This document shows, in pieces, positions 52,388-60,688 of a DNA stretch of 64,000 bases. The notes beneath the pieces are model-generated. The model was not told the DNA's origin. It did no database searches and worked only from the letters and a program-made list of their open reading frames with translations. Numbering within the stretch: the stretch's first letter is position 1; each line of letters starts with the position of its first letter. Source of the stretch: a bacterium. Its GTDB lineage: Bacteria; Zhuqueibacterota; QNDG01; JAFGCO01. The DNA is taken from positions 1 to 64,000 of the forward strand of contig JAFGGN010000092.1 in the NCBI GenBank assembly GCA_016930535.1, in the 5' to 3' direction. A program made the position numbers and the translations under genes.

Positions 52388-54274
52388 ATGCGAGGAAACA
52401 AATTCATCTTCAGTTGGCTCATGGTCATGATTGCAGCAGTAACCGGGCTTGGCGCAAAAGAGGCATACCGGCATTTCAAATCGGCCGTTTATGCCAGGGT
52501 ATACGAAGTGCAGAAAATGGCGGATCCCGTATGGCTCGAAAAGAGTTACGAAGTGATGAACCGGACGGTTCATCTGGATAAAATCTATCTGGAGACACAC
52601 CGGGACATGGTCGTTATCGACGAGGAGGCCCTGGTCCGGATCATCCGGTTTTTTCAGGACAGGGGCATCGAGACATCCGGGGGCATCACCATCACGGTCA
52701 ATGAACGAAACCGGTTTGAAACCTACTGCTACACGAATCCGGAGCACCGCAAAAAACTGAAGGATGTGGTGGAATTTACGGCCAGGCATTTTAATGAAGT
52801 CATGCTGGATGATTTCTTCTTTACAAGCTGCAAATGCCCCGGCTGCATCGCGGCCAAAGGCAAGGCGAGCTGGACGGATTTCCGTCTGAAGCTTTTAACG
52901 GATGCGGCCAGGGACCTGATTCTTAAACCGGCCGGATCCGTGAACCCGGATGTGTCCGTGATCATCAAATATCCCAACTGGTACGAGCATTTCCAGGGAT
53001 TGGGATTCAATCTCGAAACCGGGCCGGTTCTGTTCGATAAAATCTATACGGGTACGGAAACCCGGGATCCTGAAAACAGCAACCAGCATCTGCAGAACTA
53101 TCAGAGCTATCTCATTTTCCGGTATTTCGAAAATATCAAGCCGGGCGGAAACGGCGGCGGCTGGGTGGATACGGGCGGCGCACGTTTTCTCGACCGCTAT
53201 GCGGAACAGCTCTGGCTCACCCTGTTCGCCAAGGCACCGGAAATCACGCTGTTCGACTACCGGCAGATGATGATCCCCATACGCAGGGAATCGCGTGCCC
53301 CGTGGCAGGATGGCGGGACCAGTTTCGATTTCGATGCCATGGTCGCACCTGCCGCAAGTGAGGACGGCAACTGGTCCGGGGATGCCGTTATTTCCCTGGC
53401 GGCCGGATATTCGCTCGAAAAGGCGGATGCGGTGCTGGGATTCCTCGGCAATCCTGTCGGTGTTCAAAGTTATAAGCCCTTCCATTCCACGGGGGAGGAT
53501 TTTCTGCACAATTATCTGGGCATGATCGGCATTCCCATGGATCTGGCGCCGGTATTTCCGGAACACGCGGACATGGTGTTCCTGGCCGAAACCGCGAAAA
53601 AAGATCCCCAAATCGTCGATAAAATAAAGAAGCAGCTCATGGCTGGCAAGTCCGTCATGATCACATCCGGTCTGCTCAGGGCCCTTCAGGATAAGGGCAT
53701 CCGGGACATCGTGGAGCTGGAATATACGGACCGGAAAGCCCTGATTAAAACGTTCACGATAGGCTGGGGCCGTCGCGCCGAGGCCGAAGAAGAAATCATG
53801 ATCCCCCAGATTCAGTATCTCACCAACGATTCCTGGGAGGATATCTCCAGCCTGGATTCGGGTATCGGCTGGCCCATCCTGCACTCGGCCGATTACGGCG
53901 GAGGGAAACTTTGGGTGCTGACGGTTCCCGAGAATTTCGGGGATATAACCAATTGGCCGAAGGAGGTTGCGGCCCGGATCCGGCAGGTTCTGTGCGGAGC
54001 CATGTTCGTGCGTGTGGACGGCCCCAATCAGGTCGCCGTTTTTGTATATGACAACAACACTTTTATCGTGGAATCTTTTCTGCCCGGACCCGCGGAAGTG
54101 GATATCGTGCTCGATCCTGAACTGACACACTGTACGGACCTTCTCACGGGACAGACACTGGACGGAGAGCTGATGAAGTCACAGACGTTCTGGGGCACGA
54201 AAATCGGCGAGGACAAGATGAAGTTCAGGGCGGGCATTCCGGCCCATTCGTTCAGGGTTTTTAAAGCGGAGTAG
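52388..54274 (+). CDS. secreted TIM-barrel hydrolase-like protein of unassigned family
   Basis: 628 residues. A signal peptide (1-23) is followed by a region that looks like a glycosidase barrel: VWLEKSYEVMNRTVHLDKIY, YCYTNPEHRKKLKDVVEF, NEVMLDDFFFTSCKCPGC with a CxCxxC cluster, VIIKYPNWYEHFQGLGF, FDKIYTGTETRDPEN and GGWVDTGGARFLDRY. The middle (about 370-500) resembles the trimerisation or amidotransferase-like domain of GH42-type enzymes (FPEHADMVFLAETAKK, AGKSVMITSGLLRALQDKG). A beta domain ends the protein. Paired acids in LDD and TGTETR could be catalytic. I cannot place it in a numbered GH family. It sits 90 bases after the GH2 gene with an AGAGGAGAAG ribosome-binding site, so a role in the same sugar pathway is likely. 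Confidence 0.7.
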   Translation: MRGNKFIFSWLMVMIAAVTGLGAKEAYRHFKSAVYARVYEVQKMADPVWLEKSYEVMNRTVHLDKIYLETHRDMVVIDEEALVRIIRFFQDRGIETSGGITITVNERNRFETYCYTNPEHRKKLKDVVEFTARHFNEVMLDDFFFTSCKCPGCIAAKGKASWTDFRLKLLTDAARDLILKPAGSVNPDVSVIIKYPNWYEHFQGLGFNLETGPVLFDKIYTGTETRDPENSNQHLQNYQSYLIFRYFENIKPGGNGGGWVDTGGARFLDRYAEQLWLTLFAKAPEITLFDYRQMMIPIRRESRAPWQDGGTSFDFDAMVAPAASEDGNWSGDAVISLAAGYSLEKADAVLGFLGNPVGVQSYKPFHSTGEDFLHNYLGMIGIPMDLAPVFPEHADMVFLAETAKKDPQIVDKIKKQLMAGKSVMITSGLLRALQDKGIRDIVELEYTDRKALIKTFTIGWGRRAEAEEEIMIPQIQYLTNDSWEDISSLDSGIGWPILHSADYGGGKLWVLTVPENFGDITNWPKEVAARIRQVLCGAMFVRVDGPNQVAVFVYDNNTFIVESFLPGPAEVDIVLDPELTHCTDLLTGQTLDGELMKSQTFWGTKIGEDKMKFRAGIPAHSFRVFKAE

Positions 54275-54289
54275 CAGGATTGAAGAAGA

Positions 54290-54475
54290 GCCTGTCGGGC
54301 CGTTAGGTCGGAACGTGAAACGGAGATACGGAGAAGATGAGAAACGGAGAAATGTGAATCGGAGAGACGGAGAAAAAGACGAGATCCGTTTGTTATCCCC
54401 GTTTCTATGCGTCTCCGGTTCTCCGTCGCCGGTCACGGCGCGCGGTCCGCGGTCTCATATACCATTTTACACTTC
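54290..54475 (+). repeat. composite intergenic repeat, short copy
   Basis: GGGCCGTTAGGTCGGAACG (54298-54315) stands for word A, then GAAACGGAGATACGGAG and GAGAAACGGAG (54316-54350). A CGTCTCCGGTTCTCCGTCGC set (54410-54429), CGCGCGGTCCGCGGTC (54437-54452) and CATATACC (54455-54462) follow, ending 25 bases before the cupin start. Confidence 0.75.
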
Positions 54476-54499
54476 ATCTTCTTATAATGGAGAAAAATC

Positions 54500-54835
54500 A
54501 TGGCTGTGAAAAAAGCAGAGGATTTTCCCATGCAGCAGGCCGGTGAACATATGACCCGGCGATTCATTCATACAAAAAATCTGATGCTCGTGATCGCCGA
54601 CTTTTCAGGCGGTCCCTGGCCGTCTCCCATGCCGTTTCATTCGCATCCCCATGAACAGGTATCCTGCGTCGCGGACGGCGAAATCATACTGTTCAGCGAG
54701 GATGAACCGGAACAGCACCTGAAAGCGGGCGATCTTTTTTCGGCGGACTCGGGTAAAAAACATACAATTCAGCTGCTTACAAAAACCTGCCGTATCATCG
54801 ATGCCTTTCATCCGGTGAGGGAGGAATTTTTATAA
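54500..54835 (+). CDS. small cupin-domain protein
   Basis: 111 residues, a single cupin barrel. MPFHSHPHEQVSCVADGE is cupin motif 1 with three histidines and a glutamate as likely metal ligands. AGDLFSADSGKKHTIQLL is motif 2, with the fourth histidine. Such one-domain cupins act as isomerases, dioxygenases or sugar-binding sensors and the activity cannot be told. A GGAG site lies upstream. It follows the sugar-hydrolase genes across a repeat block and may belong to the same pathway. Confidence 0.85.
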   Translation: MAVKKAEDFPMQQAGEHMTRRFIHTKNLMLVIADFSGGPWPSPMPFHSHPHEQVSCVADGEIILFSEDEPEQHLKAGDLFSADSGKKHTIQLLTKTCRIIDAFHPVREEFL

Positions 54836-54950
54836 GGGGATGAAAGGATTATTCGCATCATCCAGTTAAATTTTCCTGTAAGAATCAAATGGTAATACAG
54901 GTCGATCTTAAGAACGGTTTTGTTAACAGAATCGGGGAGAGAAAAAAACC

Positions 54951-54979
54951 TTGACATACATAGAACTGTTATGTATATT
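54951..54979 (+). promoter_or_regulatory. sigma-70-like promoter of the PadR operon
   Basis: TTGACA (54951-54956) and TATATT (54974-54979) are separated by exactly 17 bases. The promoter lies 45 bases before the PadR start codon. It is the clearest vegetative promoter in the window. Confidence 0.85.
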
Positions 54980-55005
54980 ATTGTCATGCATAGCAATTCT
55001 ATGTA
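54957..55005. promoter_or_regulatory. twin palindromic operators overlapping and following the promoter
   Basis: TACATAGAACTGTTATGTA (54957-54975) fills the -35/-10 spacer. TGCATAGCAATTCTATGTA (54987-55005) lies just downstream. The two 19-bp sites agree at 13 of 19 positions, both are inverted repeats, and their centres are 30 bases apart, about three helical turns. They are ideally placed for repression by the PadR protein encoded immediately downstream. Confidence 0.75.
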
Positions 55006-55024
55006 AAGATAACCGGGGAGTGAG

Positions 55025-55363
55025 ATGATATCGAAAGATCTTGTCGCCGCGTCTTCAAAGCCGCTGATTCTGAGTATTCTTTCCAGAAAAGAAAGCTATG
55101 GGTATGAAATCATCAAGCAAATCCATATGCTTTCAAAGCAGGAAATGGACTGGAAAGACGGTATGCTTTACCCGGTCCTGCATAAAATGGAAAACGAAGG
55201 TCTCATCGAATCATTCTGGAAAACCTCAGAAAACGGACGGAACAGGAAATACTATAAAATCAAACCTGAAGGTAAAACCGTTCTGGAATCACAAAAAAAG
55301 CAGTGGCACATTGTCAACGATGTTTTTAACCGGTTATGGGAGGTTGAGCCATGTTCGACCTGA
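55025..55363 (+). CDS. PadR-family transcriptional repressor
   Basis: 112 residues. The winged helix-turn-helix is complete: KPLILSILSRKESYGYEIIK, KDGMLYPVLHKMENEGLIES and NRKYYKIKPEGKTVLESQKK. PadR repressors bind inverted repeats at their own promoters and release them when a drug, phenolic compound or stress signal binds. A strong promoter with twin inverted repeats lies directly upstream. The stop overlaps the next gene by 13 bases, so the regulator and the membrane protein are cotranscribed and coupled. Confidence 0.93.
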   Translation: MISKDLVAASSKPLILSILSRKESYGYEIIKQIHMLSKQEMDWKDGMLYPVLHKMENEGLIESFWKTSENGRNRKYYKIKPEGKTVLESQKKQWHIVNDVFNRLWEVEPCST

Positions 55364-56097
55364 ATCAGACAATTAATCGATTTCGGGATGAGTTGGTTGC
55401 CTGTCAGTCCATGAATGAACCGGATGTGAATGAACTGATGGCCCATTTAAAGGACGGGATGCACGATCTGAGAGAGAAAGGATTGTCCGAAGAGGAAAGC
55501 TTCTGGATAGCAAGACATCGTCTTGGTGATGCACGGGCCCTGAGCATCGAATTTTCCAAGGTGAATCCGTCCCTTGTCTGGAAACGGCGGATACTGTCGC
55601 TGCTGGCCGGATATTATCTCTTTGCATTGATTCCCAAACTGGTTCATATCCTGACAATTCCGCTCTGTTCTCCGGATTTCAAATGGATGCATATCAGGAT
55701 TCCTGTCCTGAGCCCTGATTATGCTGCTCCGGTGCCGGCATATATCGTGATATTGATCACGGCGGGCTGGATCTTTTATAAATTGTCGAGGCGGAAAACG
55801 GCTTCCGGATTCAACGCGGCTGCAGGATCGAGACCGGGAACAGGATTCATGATATCGTTAATCCTGTTATTCTGGATCAGCAATCTGGGTATCATGTTTT
55901 TAAAATTCTATTTAAGCAATCATTCACCGGATTTGTTGGGTGAGGTCATGGTTTCAGGATCCATTTTCTCTTTATTATGGAATTTTTTCCTCCTCGTGAT
56001 GTTCATTATAATAACAGGTACATTGATCTTCGCACAGGATCATGGCGGATTCAACAAGAAGCACCAGGTCTGCCTGACACCGCAGAATCGCAGCTGA
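55351..56097 (+). CDS. membrane protein with permease-prefix-like N-terminal domain
   Basis: 248 residues. Residues 1-75 (INRFRDELVACQSMNEPDV, HLKDGMHDLREKGLSEEESF, ARHRLGDARALSIEF) form a helical domain like the permease prefix domain or DUF1700 found with PadR regulators. Four membrane helices follow at about 80-100, 130-150, 168-190 and 205-228. Such pairs respond to envelope stress or antibiotics in other bacteria, and the role here is inferred only from context. The ATG at 55351 lies inside the end of the padR gene, preceded by GGGAGG. Confidence 0.75.
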   Translation: MFDLNQTINRFRDELVACQSMNEPDVNELMAHLKDGMHDLREKGLSEEESFWIARHRLGDARALSIEFSKVNPSLVWKRRILSLLAGYYLFALIPKLVHILTIPLCSPDFKWMHIRIPVLSPDYAAPVPAYIVILITAGWIFYKLSRRKTASGFNAAAGSRPGTGFMISLILLFWISNLGIMFLKFYLSNHSPDLLGEVMVSGSIFSLLWNFFLLVMFIIITGTLIFAQDHGGFNKKHQVCLTPQNRS

Positions 56098-56675
56098 AAG
56101 CATGTTTATATTCGGTAAGTCAGGGTGCATGAATAGCGTCGCTGGTTTTTCAATGGCTGACGGGCTGCCATTTGTAATTCATATTTATATCCGCAACCCT
56201 ATTTTAATATACAGGCAACTCGATACACTTAAATGATCCTGTCATTCTCTATGCGCTTGTTTACAGATCAGAAGCCTTTGGATCCGGTTGACCACCCGGC
56301 TGAAAATCACTAATTCTACAGGATTTACATCTCCTGTTTGCCCAGTTTTTACTGGCATATCGTTTGCACTTTTGCCATTGCAGCCAGTTAATAATCGATG
56401 AGGGCGCCGGAACCGGCAATCGTGATGGGCATGGACCCGCTTTTTTATCATTGATTCGATTCGAATTGTACTGGATAATCAGGATTTACCGTCTCTTATT
56501 CGAGTTTCCGCTGTCAGACAACCTCCCGGAGCATGCTGCGGGCATATGAAAGGGTCATGATTCCATATTGAAAGAGAGAAATGTATTTAAAATCCTGATG
56601 AGGTATGGATATTTGCAGTTAAACATATGATTAATTAAGTTTTATAGTGAAATTGATTTGAAAAGTATATCAAAA
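56098..56675. other. 578-base spacer without a recognisable gene
   Basis: The only open frames are short (60-70 codons), lack ribosome-binding sites and match no family I know. The last 60 bases before the YfiR gene are AT-rich (TTAATTAAGTTTTATAG) and likely hold its promoter. None of the composite-repeat words occur here, unlike most spacers of this size in the window. Confidence 0.5.
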
Positions 56676-57254
56676 ATGTCACGATTATTACTCAAATATA
56701 ACATCTTACTTTTCAGATGTTTTATAAGTCTGATATTCATGCTTTTGGTGTCGGACGGCTATTCACAAATGGGATTTACCGTTTATCCGACAGAGTATCA
56801 GGTCAAGGCCCAGTACCTTTATAATTTTGCGCGATTTGTGGATTGGCCCGAAGAATCGTTCGAGAATCCGGATTCGCCGTTTGTGATCGGCATTGTCGGC
56901 CAGGATCCCTTTGGTATCGATCTGGAAAAAACCGTCGAGGGAAAACAAATAAAAAACCGAAGGTTCATAATCAGGCGCTATGATAATTCAGCAGACCTGT
57001 CCTCCTGTCATATTCTGTTCATCGGTACAGACGACAGAACCCGCCGGTCCGCGTTGATTGACCGGTTAAAGCATCGGTGTATACTGACAGTGGGTGATGA
57101 AAATAATTTTGTTCCGGATGGCGGCATGATCAACTTTGTTGTCAGGAAGAAAAAGATACGTTTTGAAATCAACAGGGAAGCCGTTAAACAATCGGGCCTG
57201 AAGATAAGCACCAAGCTGTTAAAAATGGCAGAAAATACCGGACAGTCACTTTGA
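56676..57254 (+). CDS. YfiR/DUF4154-family periplasmic protein
   Basis: 192 residues. A signal sequence (CFISLIFMLLVSDGYSQ) precedes the domain: YQVKAQYLYNFARFVDWPEE, FVIGIVGQDPFGIDLEKTV, GKQIKNRRFIIRRY, CHILFIGTDDRTRRSALID, GMINFVVRKKKIRFEINREA. In Pseudomonas, YfiR is a periplasmic repressor that binds the membrane protein YfiN and holds back its activity. Here the next gene encodes a kinase with a YfiN-like sensor domain 9 bases downstream. The ATG at 56676 is used, and a TTG 18 bases earlier is also possible. Neither has a good ribosome-binding site. Confidence 0.85.
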   Translation: MSRLLLKYNILLFRCFISLIFMLLVSDGYSQMGFTVYPTEYQVKAQYLYNFARFVDWPEESFENPDSPFVIGIVGQDPFGIDLEKTVEGKQIKNRRFIIRRYDNSADLSSCHILFIGTDDRTRRSALIDRLKHRCILTVGDENNFVPDGGMINFVVRKKKIRFEINREAVKQSGLKISTKLLKMAENTGQSL

Positions 57255-57263
57255 GCCAATGAA

Positions 57264-58685
57264 ATGACAAAGCGGCTTTTTCACAATCTCTATATCAAAC
57301 AGAAGCTGATGGCAATCACGATGCTCAGCAGCAGCGTTGCGCTTCTTATTGCCTGCACCGCACTGATTGTGTTCGATCAGATCAATTACCGCGAAGTCGT
57401 TGAACGCAAGATGGATACTCTCGCGGAAATCATTGGAAATCACAGTACGGCTGCACTCATTTTTGATAATGAGGATGATGCCAGAGAGACGCTGTCCATT
57501 TTGTTGAAAGCGGAAAAATACATACTTTTTGCCGCCATTTATGATAAGAACGACAAGATTTTTGCCAAGTACAAAATTGACGGTGCAGATATTCAATCCC
57601 TGCCGCCCATGCCAAAAGAGAACGGCGGGTATTTTCGTAAAAATCATTTTGTCATATACAGAGATATCATGCTGGATCAGGAAAAAATTGGAAAGGTCTA
57701 CATCCAGTCGAGCCTGGGTGAGATCAAAGCCAGACTTAAACTGAATATTGTCAGTGCGGTTTTTGTATTGTTCATGGCTGTTTTGGCCAGTTTTCTGATG
57801 ACAGCCAGATTTCAGCGTGTCGTTTCGGAACCCGTTCTGCACCTCGCGAAAGTGGCCCAGGAAATATCCACAAAACGGGATTATTCTATTCGTGCACAAA
57901 AATCGAGTGAAGATGAACTGGGTCTCTTCACCGAGCAGTTCAATGAAATGCTGGTACAGATTGAGGATAGGAATTTTGCGCTTCAGAACGCCAGCAACCA
58001 GCTCGAGGACCGGGCCCGGCAGCTGCAGGAAGAGCTGGTTCAGCGCAAAAAAGCGGAGAAAAAAATAAAGGCGTCCCTGGAAGAGAAGGAAATTCTTCTG
58101 AAAGAAATTCACCATCGCGTTAAAAACAACCTGCAGGTGATATCCAGTCTGCTCTATCTCCAATCGAAGAAAGCCAGGGACAATGAAGCGCTTAGCATGC
58201 TCAAAGAAAGTCAGAATCGTGTTAAGGCGATGGCCTTGATTCATGAGAAGTTGTATCAGTCAGAGGACATTGTTCATATCGATTTTGCCGAATACATCAG
58301 CAGCCTGACATCCTATCTGATCAAGTCATATCGTGTCAATTCGGATGATATCGTCATCAATAAAAAAATCGGCAATGTTGAAATCAATATTGACAAGGCC
58401 ATTCCGTGCGGATTGATCATCAATGAGCTTATTTCAAATGCCCTGAAGCACGCCTTCCCGGACATCAGCAGGGGGAAGATCGATATTCAGATAGAACCGG
58501 TCGATCGTGACCGGATCATGCTCCGGGTCAATGACAACGGTGTGGGCATGCCCGATGATATTGATCTGAAGAATGTCAATACCCTGGGATTGCGGCTGAT
58601 CAATACACTGGTCGATCAGCTGATGGGGACGCTGGAAATCAACCGGAGCAGCGGAACGGAATATATAATTACTTTTAAAACCTGA
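57264..58685 (+). CDS. CHASE8-HAMP sensor histidine kinase paired with YfiR
   Basis: 473 residues. One membrane helix (17-38), a CHASE8-type periplasmic domain (about 42-155; [35 protein letters not shown]), a second helix (160-182), a HAMP linker (183-236) and a coiled coil (240-268) are followed by HisKA_2 ([17 protein letters not shown], His283/284) and HATPase ([21 protein letters not shown]). CHASE8 is the sensor domain of YfiN, which YfiR inhibits, so the same periplasmic control probably acts on a kinase instead of a cyclase. Its kinase core closely resembles that of the gene at 47102. The hybrid kinase 22 bases downstream is the likely partner. Confidence 0.88.
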   Translation: MTKRLFHNLYIKQKLMAITMLSSSVALLIACTALIVFDQINYREVVERKMDTLAEIIGNHSTAALIFDNEDDARETLSILLKAEKYILFAAIYDKNDKIFAKYKIDGADIQSLPPMPKENGGYFRKNHFVIYRDIMLDQEKIGKVYIQSSLGEIKARLKLNIVSAVFVLFMAVLASFLMTARFQRVVSEPVLHLAKVAQEISTKRDYSIRAQKSSEDELGLFTEQFNEMLVQIEDRNFALQNASNQLEDRARQLQEELVQRKKAEKKIKASLEEKEILLKEIHHRVKNNLQVISSLLYLQSKKARDNEALSMLKESQNRVKAMALIHEKLYQSEDIVHIDFAEYISSLTSYLIKSYRVNSDDIVINKKIGNVEINIDKAIPCGLIINELISNALKHAFPDISRGKIDIQIEPVDRDRIMLRVNDNGVGMPDDIDLKNVNTLGLRLINTLVDQLMGTLEINRSSGTEYIITFKT

Positions 58686-58707
58686 TATATGCGGAGAGAG
58701 GCGGATC

Positions 58708-60642
58708 ATGAATACCGAAAAGAAGAAAATACTGGTCGTTGAAGATGAACATATCATCGCCATGGAAATTCAGGACAGATTGGAGGATCTTGGCTATCAT
58801 GTCACCGATACGGTCGGTTCGAAACAGGCGGCCATCCAATCAGCCGAAACCAATCCGCCCGACCTGGTTTTAATGGATATCATGTTGGGCAATGAGACGG
58901 GAGGGCTGGATGCAGCCGAGTATATCCATGTGCATTTTGATATTCCGGTTGTCTTTTTAACGGCCTACTCGGACAAAAAAACCCTGGCAAGGGCGAAACA
59001 GGCGGAACCCTACGGCTACATTCTGAAGCCGCTGGATGAAAGGGAAGTCAGTACGGCCGTTGAAATCTCCCTCTACAAGCATGAGATGGAAAAGCAGCTC
59101 AAGGCTCATAAGGAATGGCTTTCCACCACATTAAAAAGTATCGGCGATGCGGTGATCACGACCGACAGATGGGGATCCGTTGTTTCTCTCAATCCAAGCG
59201 CCGAGAAACTGACCGGATGGTCGCAGCAGGATGCCATCGGCCTGAGCGTCAACAAGGTGTTCAGGATTACCAACGATAACGAAACCGAATGGGTGAAAGA
59301 TCCTGTCGGAATTGTGCTGGATACCGGGGAATCCGTATCACTGACCAACAACACATTGCTCATCACGAAAAAAGGCGATAAAATAGCGATCGATGACAAT
59401 GCAGCACCCATCAGGGACGATCATGGCAATCTCAACGGAGTCGTGCTGGTTTTCCGGAACGTCGAAGATAAAAAACAACTGGATGAACAGCTCAGACAGG
59501 CCAGCAAAATGCAGGCGATCGGCACTCTGGCCGGCGGTATCGCCCATGATTTCAATAATATTCTTACCGCAATCCGGGGCAATACGGAACTGATCCTTCC
59601 TGAACTGAAACAGATGCCTGTCATTCATCAGTTCATTCAGGAAATACAGGATTCAGTGGATCAGGCCGCCGAATTGACGCGCAAGCTGCTGCTCTTCAGC
59701 TGCAGCAAGCCCTTTTCATTTGAAACGCTCGATTTAAACACCCTGATCGAAAATATGACCGATTTGATTTTCCGGTTGATCGGGGACCAGATTCAGTTTA
59801 AAAAAGTCCTGCTCCCGGAATTGTCCTCCATCAAAGCGGACAGGGACACGCTGGAACAGATTCTTCTGAACCTTTCCATGAATGCCCGCGACGCGATGCC
59901 CAAAGGCGGCACGCTGACCATCAGGACCAAACATGTGACGATTTCCGAAAGCCAGAGCCGGATGCATGCCGAGGCCAGGCCCGGCCACTTCGTCTGTCTC
60001 TCCATATCGGACACAGGAGTGGGCATGAATAAAAAAATCCTGGAGCGCATCTTCGAACCTTTTTTTACGACAAAGAAGCATGGGAAGGGTACGGGGTTGG
60101 GACTGGCCGTCATATTCGGCATTGTCAAGGAGCATCGCGGATGGATCGAGGTGAGAAGCAAACCGTCTGAGGGATCCACGTTCGATATTTATCTGGAGGC
60201 GATTCCCAAAAAACCGGATCTGGCTGCACAAACCGATTTGCCGATCCAGGCTCTCAGGGGAAACGGTGAACGGATTCTTTTTATTGAAGATGAAACCAAA
60301 GTCAGAACCTTTATGGAAAAGACATTGAGTAAAAGCAATTTTGTCACCTTTGCGGCCGCCAACGCCAAAGAGGCCATGGAAATTTTCGAAAGGGAAAACG
60401 GGAATTTTGACTTGATTTTCAGTGATGTGGAACTGCCCGATGAAAGCGGCGTGGCACTTGCTGAAAAAATATTGAAAATAAAGCCGAATATTCACATTTT
60501 ATTGACCAGCGGCTATCCCGGATACAGCACCAAGTGGGCCGACATTCAGAAGAAGGCGTATCCGTTTTTGGAAAAACCCTATTCCCTGGTCACATTGCTG
60601 CAGAAAATCCGGTTGGCCATGAGTAAACACCAGAATGAATAA
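58708..60642 (+). CDS. receiver-PAS-kinase-receiver hybrid signalling protein
   Basis: 644 residues, no membrane segment. Domains in order: receiver (5-122, Asp57 in LVLMDIMLG), PAS (about 135-255), HisKA (His280 in GIAHDFNN), HATPase (about 370-497; NLSMNARDAM, ISDTGVGM, GTGLGLAVIFGI) and a second receiver (522-640, Asp573 in FSDVELP). No output domain is present. The N-terminal receiver can accept phosphate from the CHASE8 kinase encoded 22 bases upstream, and the C-terminal receiver can pass it on. A DNA-binding or cyclase partner must lie elsewhere. A GCGGAGAGAGG ribosome-binding site lies upstream. Confidence 0.9.
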   Translation: MNTEKKKILVVEDEHIIAMEIQDRLEDLGYHVTDTVGSKQAAIQSAETNPPDLVLMDIMLGNETGGLDAAEYIHVHFDIPVVFLTAYSDKKTLARAKQAEPYGYILKPLDEREVSTAVEISLYKHEMEKQLKAHKEWLSTTLKSIGDAVITTDRWGSVVSLNPSAEKLTGWSQQDAIGLSVNKVFRITNDNETEWVKDPVGIVLDTGESVSLTNNTLLITKKGDKIAIDDNAAPIRDDHGNLNGVVLVFRNVEDKKQLDEQLRQASKMQAIGTLAGGIAHDFNNILTAIRGNTELILPELKQMPVIHQFIQEIQDSVDQAAELTRKLLLFSCSKPFSFETLDLNTLIENMTDLIFRLIGDQIQFKKVLLPELSSIKADRDTLEQILLNLSMNARDAMPKGGTLTIRTKHVTISESQSRMHAEARPGHFVCLSISDTGVGMNKKILERIFEPFFTTKKHGKGTGLGLAVIFGIVKEHRGWIEVRSKPSEGSTFDIYLEAIPKKPDLAAQTDLPIQALRGNGERILFIEDETKVRTFMEKTLSKSNFVTFAAANAKEAMEIFERENGNFDLIFSDVELPDESGVALAEKILKIKPNIHILLTSGYPGYSTKWADIQKKAYPFLEKPYSLVTLLQKIRLAMSKHQNE

Positions 60643-60688
60643 TTGCGGAGAAAGGGAAAACGGCCGTTCGATAAAGACAGGTCATCAT

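Noticed and set aside
52895..54130. 411-codon antisense open frame within the unassigned hydrolase-like gene
   Set aside because: Shadow frame: the sense protein has a signal peptide, ribosome-binding site and coherent domains, while the antisense product is His/Arg-rich and shows no family.
56242..56549. Short frames on both strands in the spacer before the YfiR gene, considered as a broken gene or a riboswitch
   Set aside because: No known protein family, no clear start signals, and no riboswitch consensus that I could recognise.
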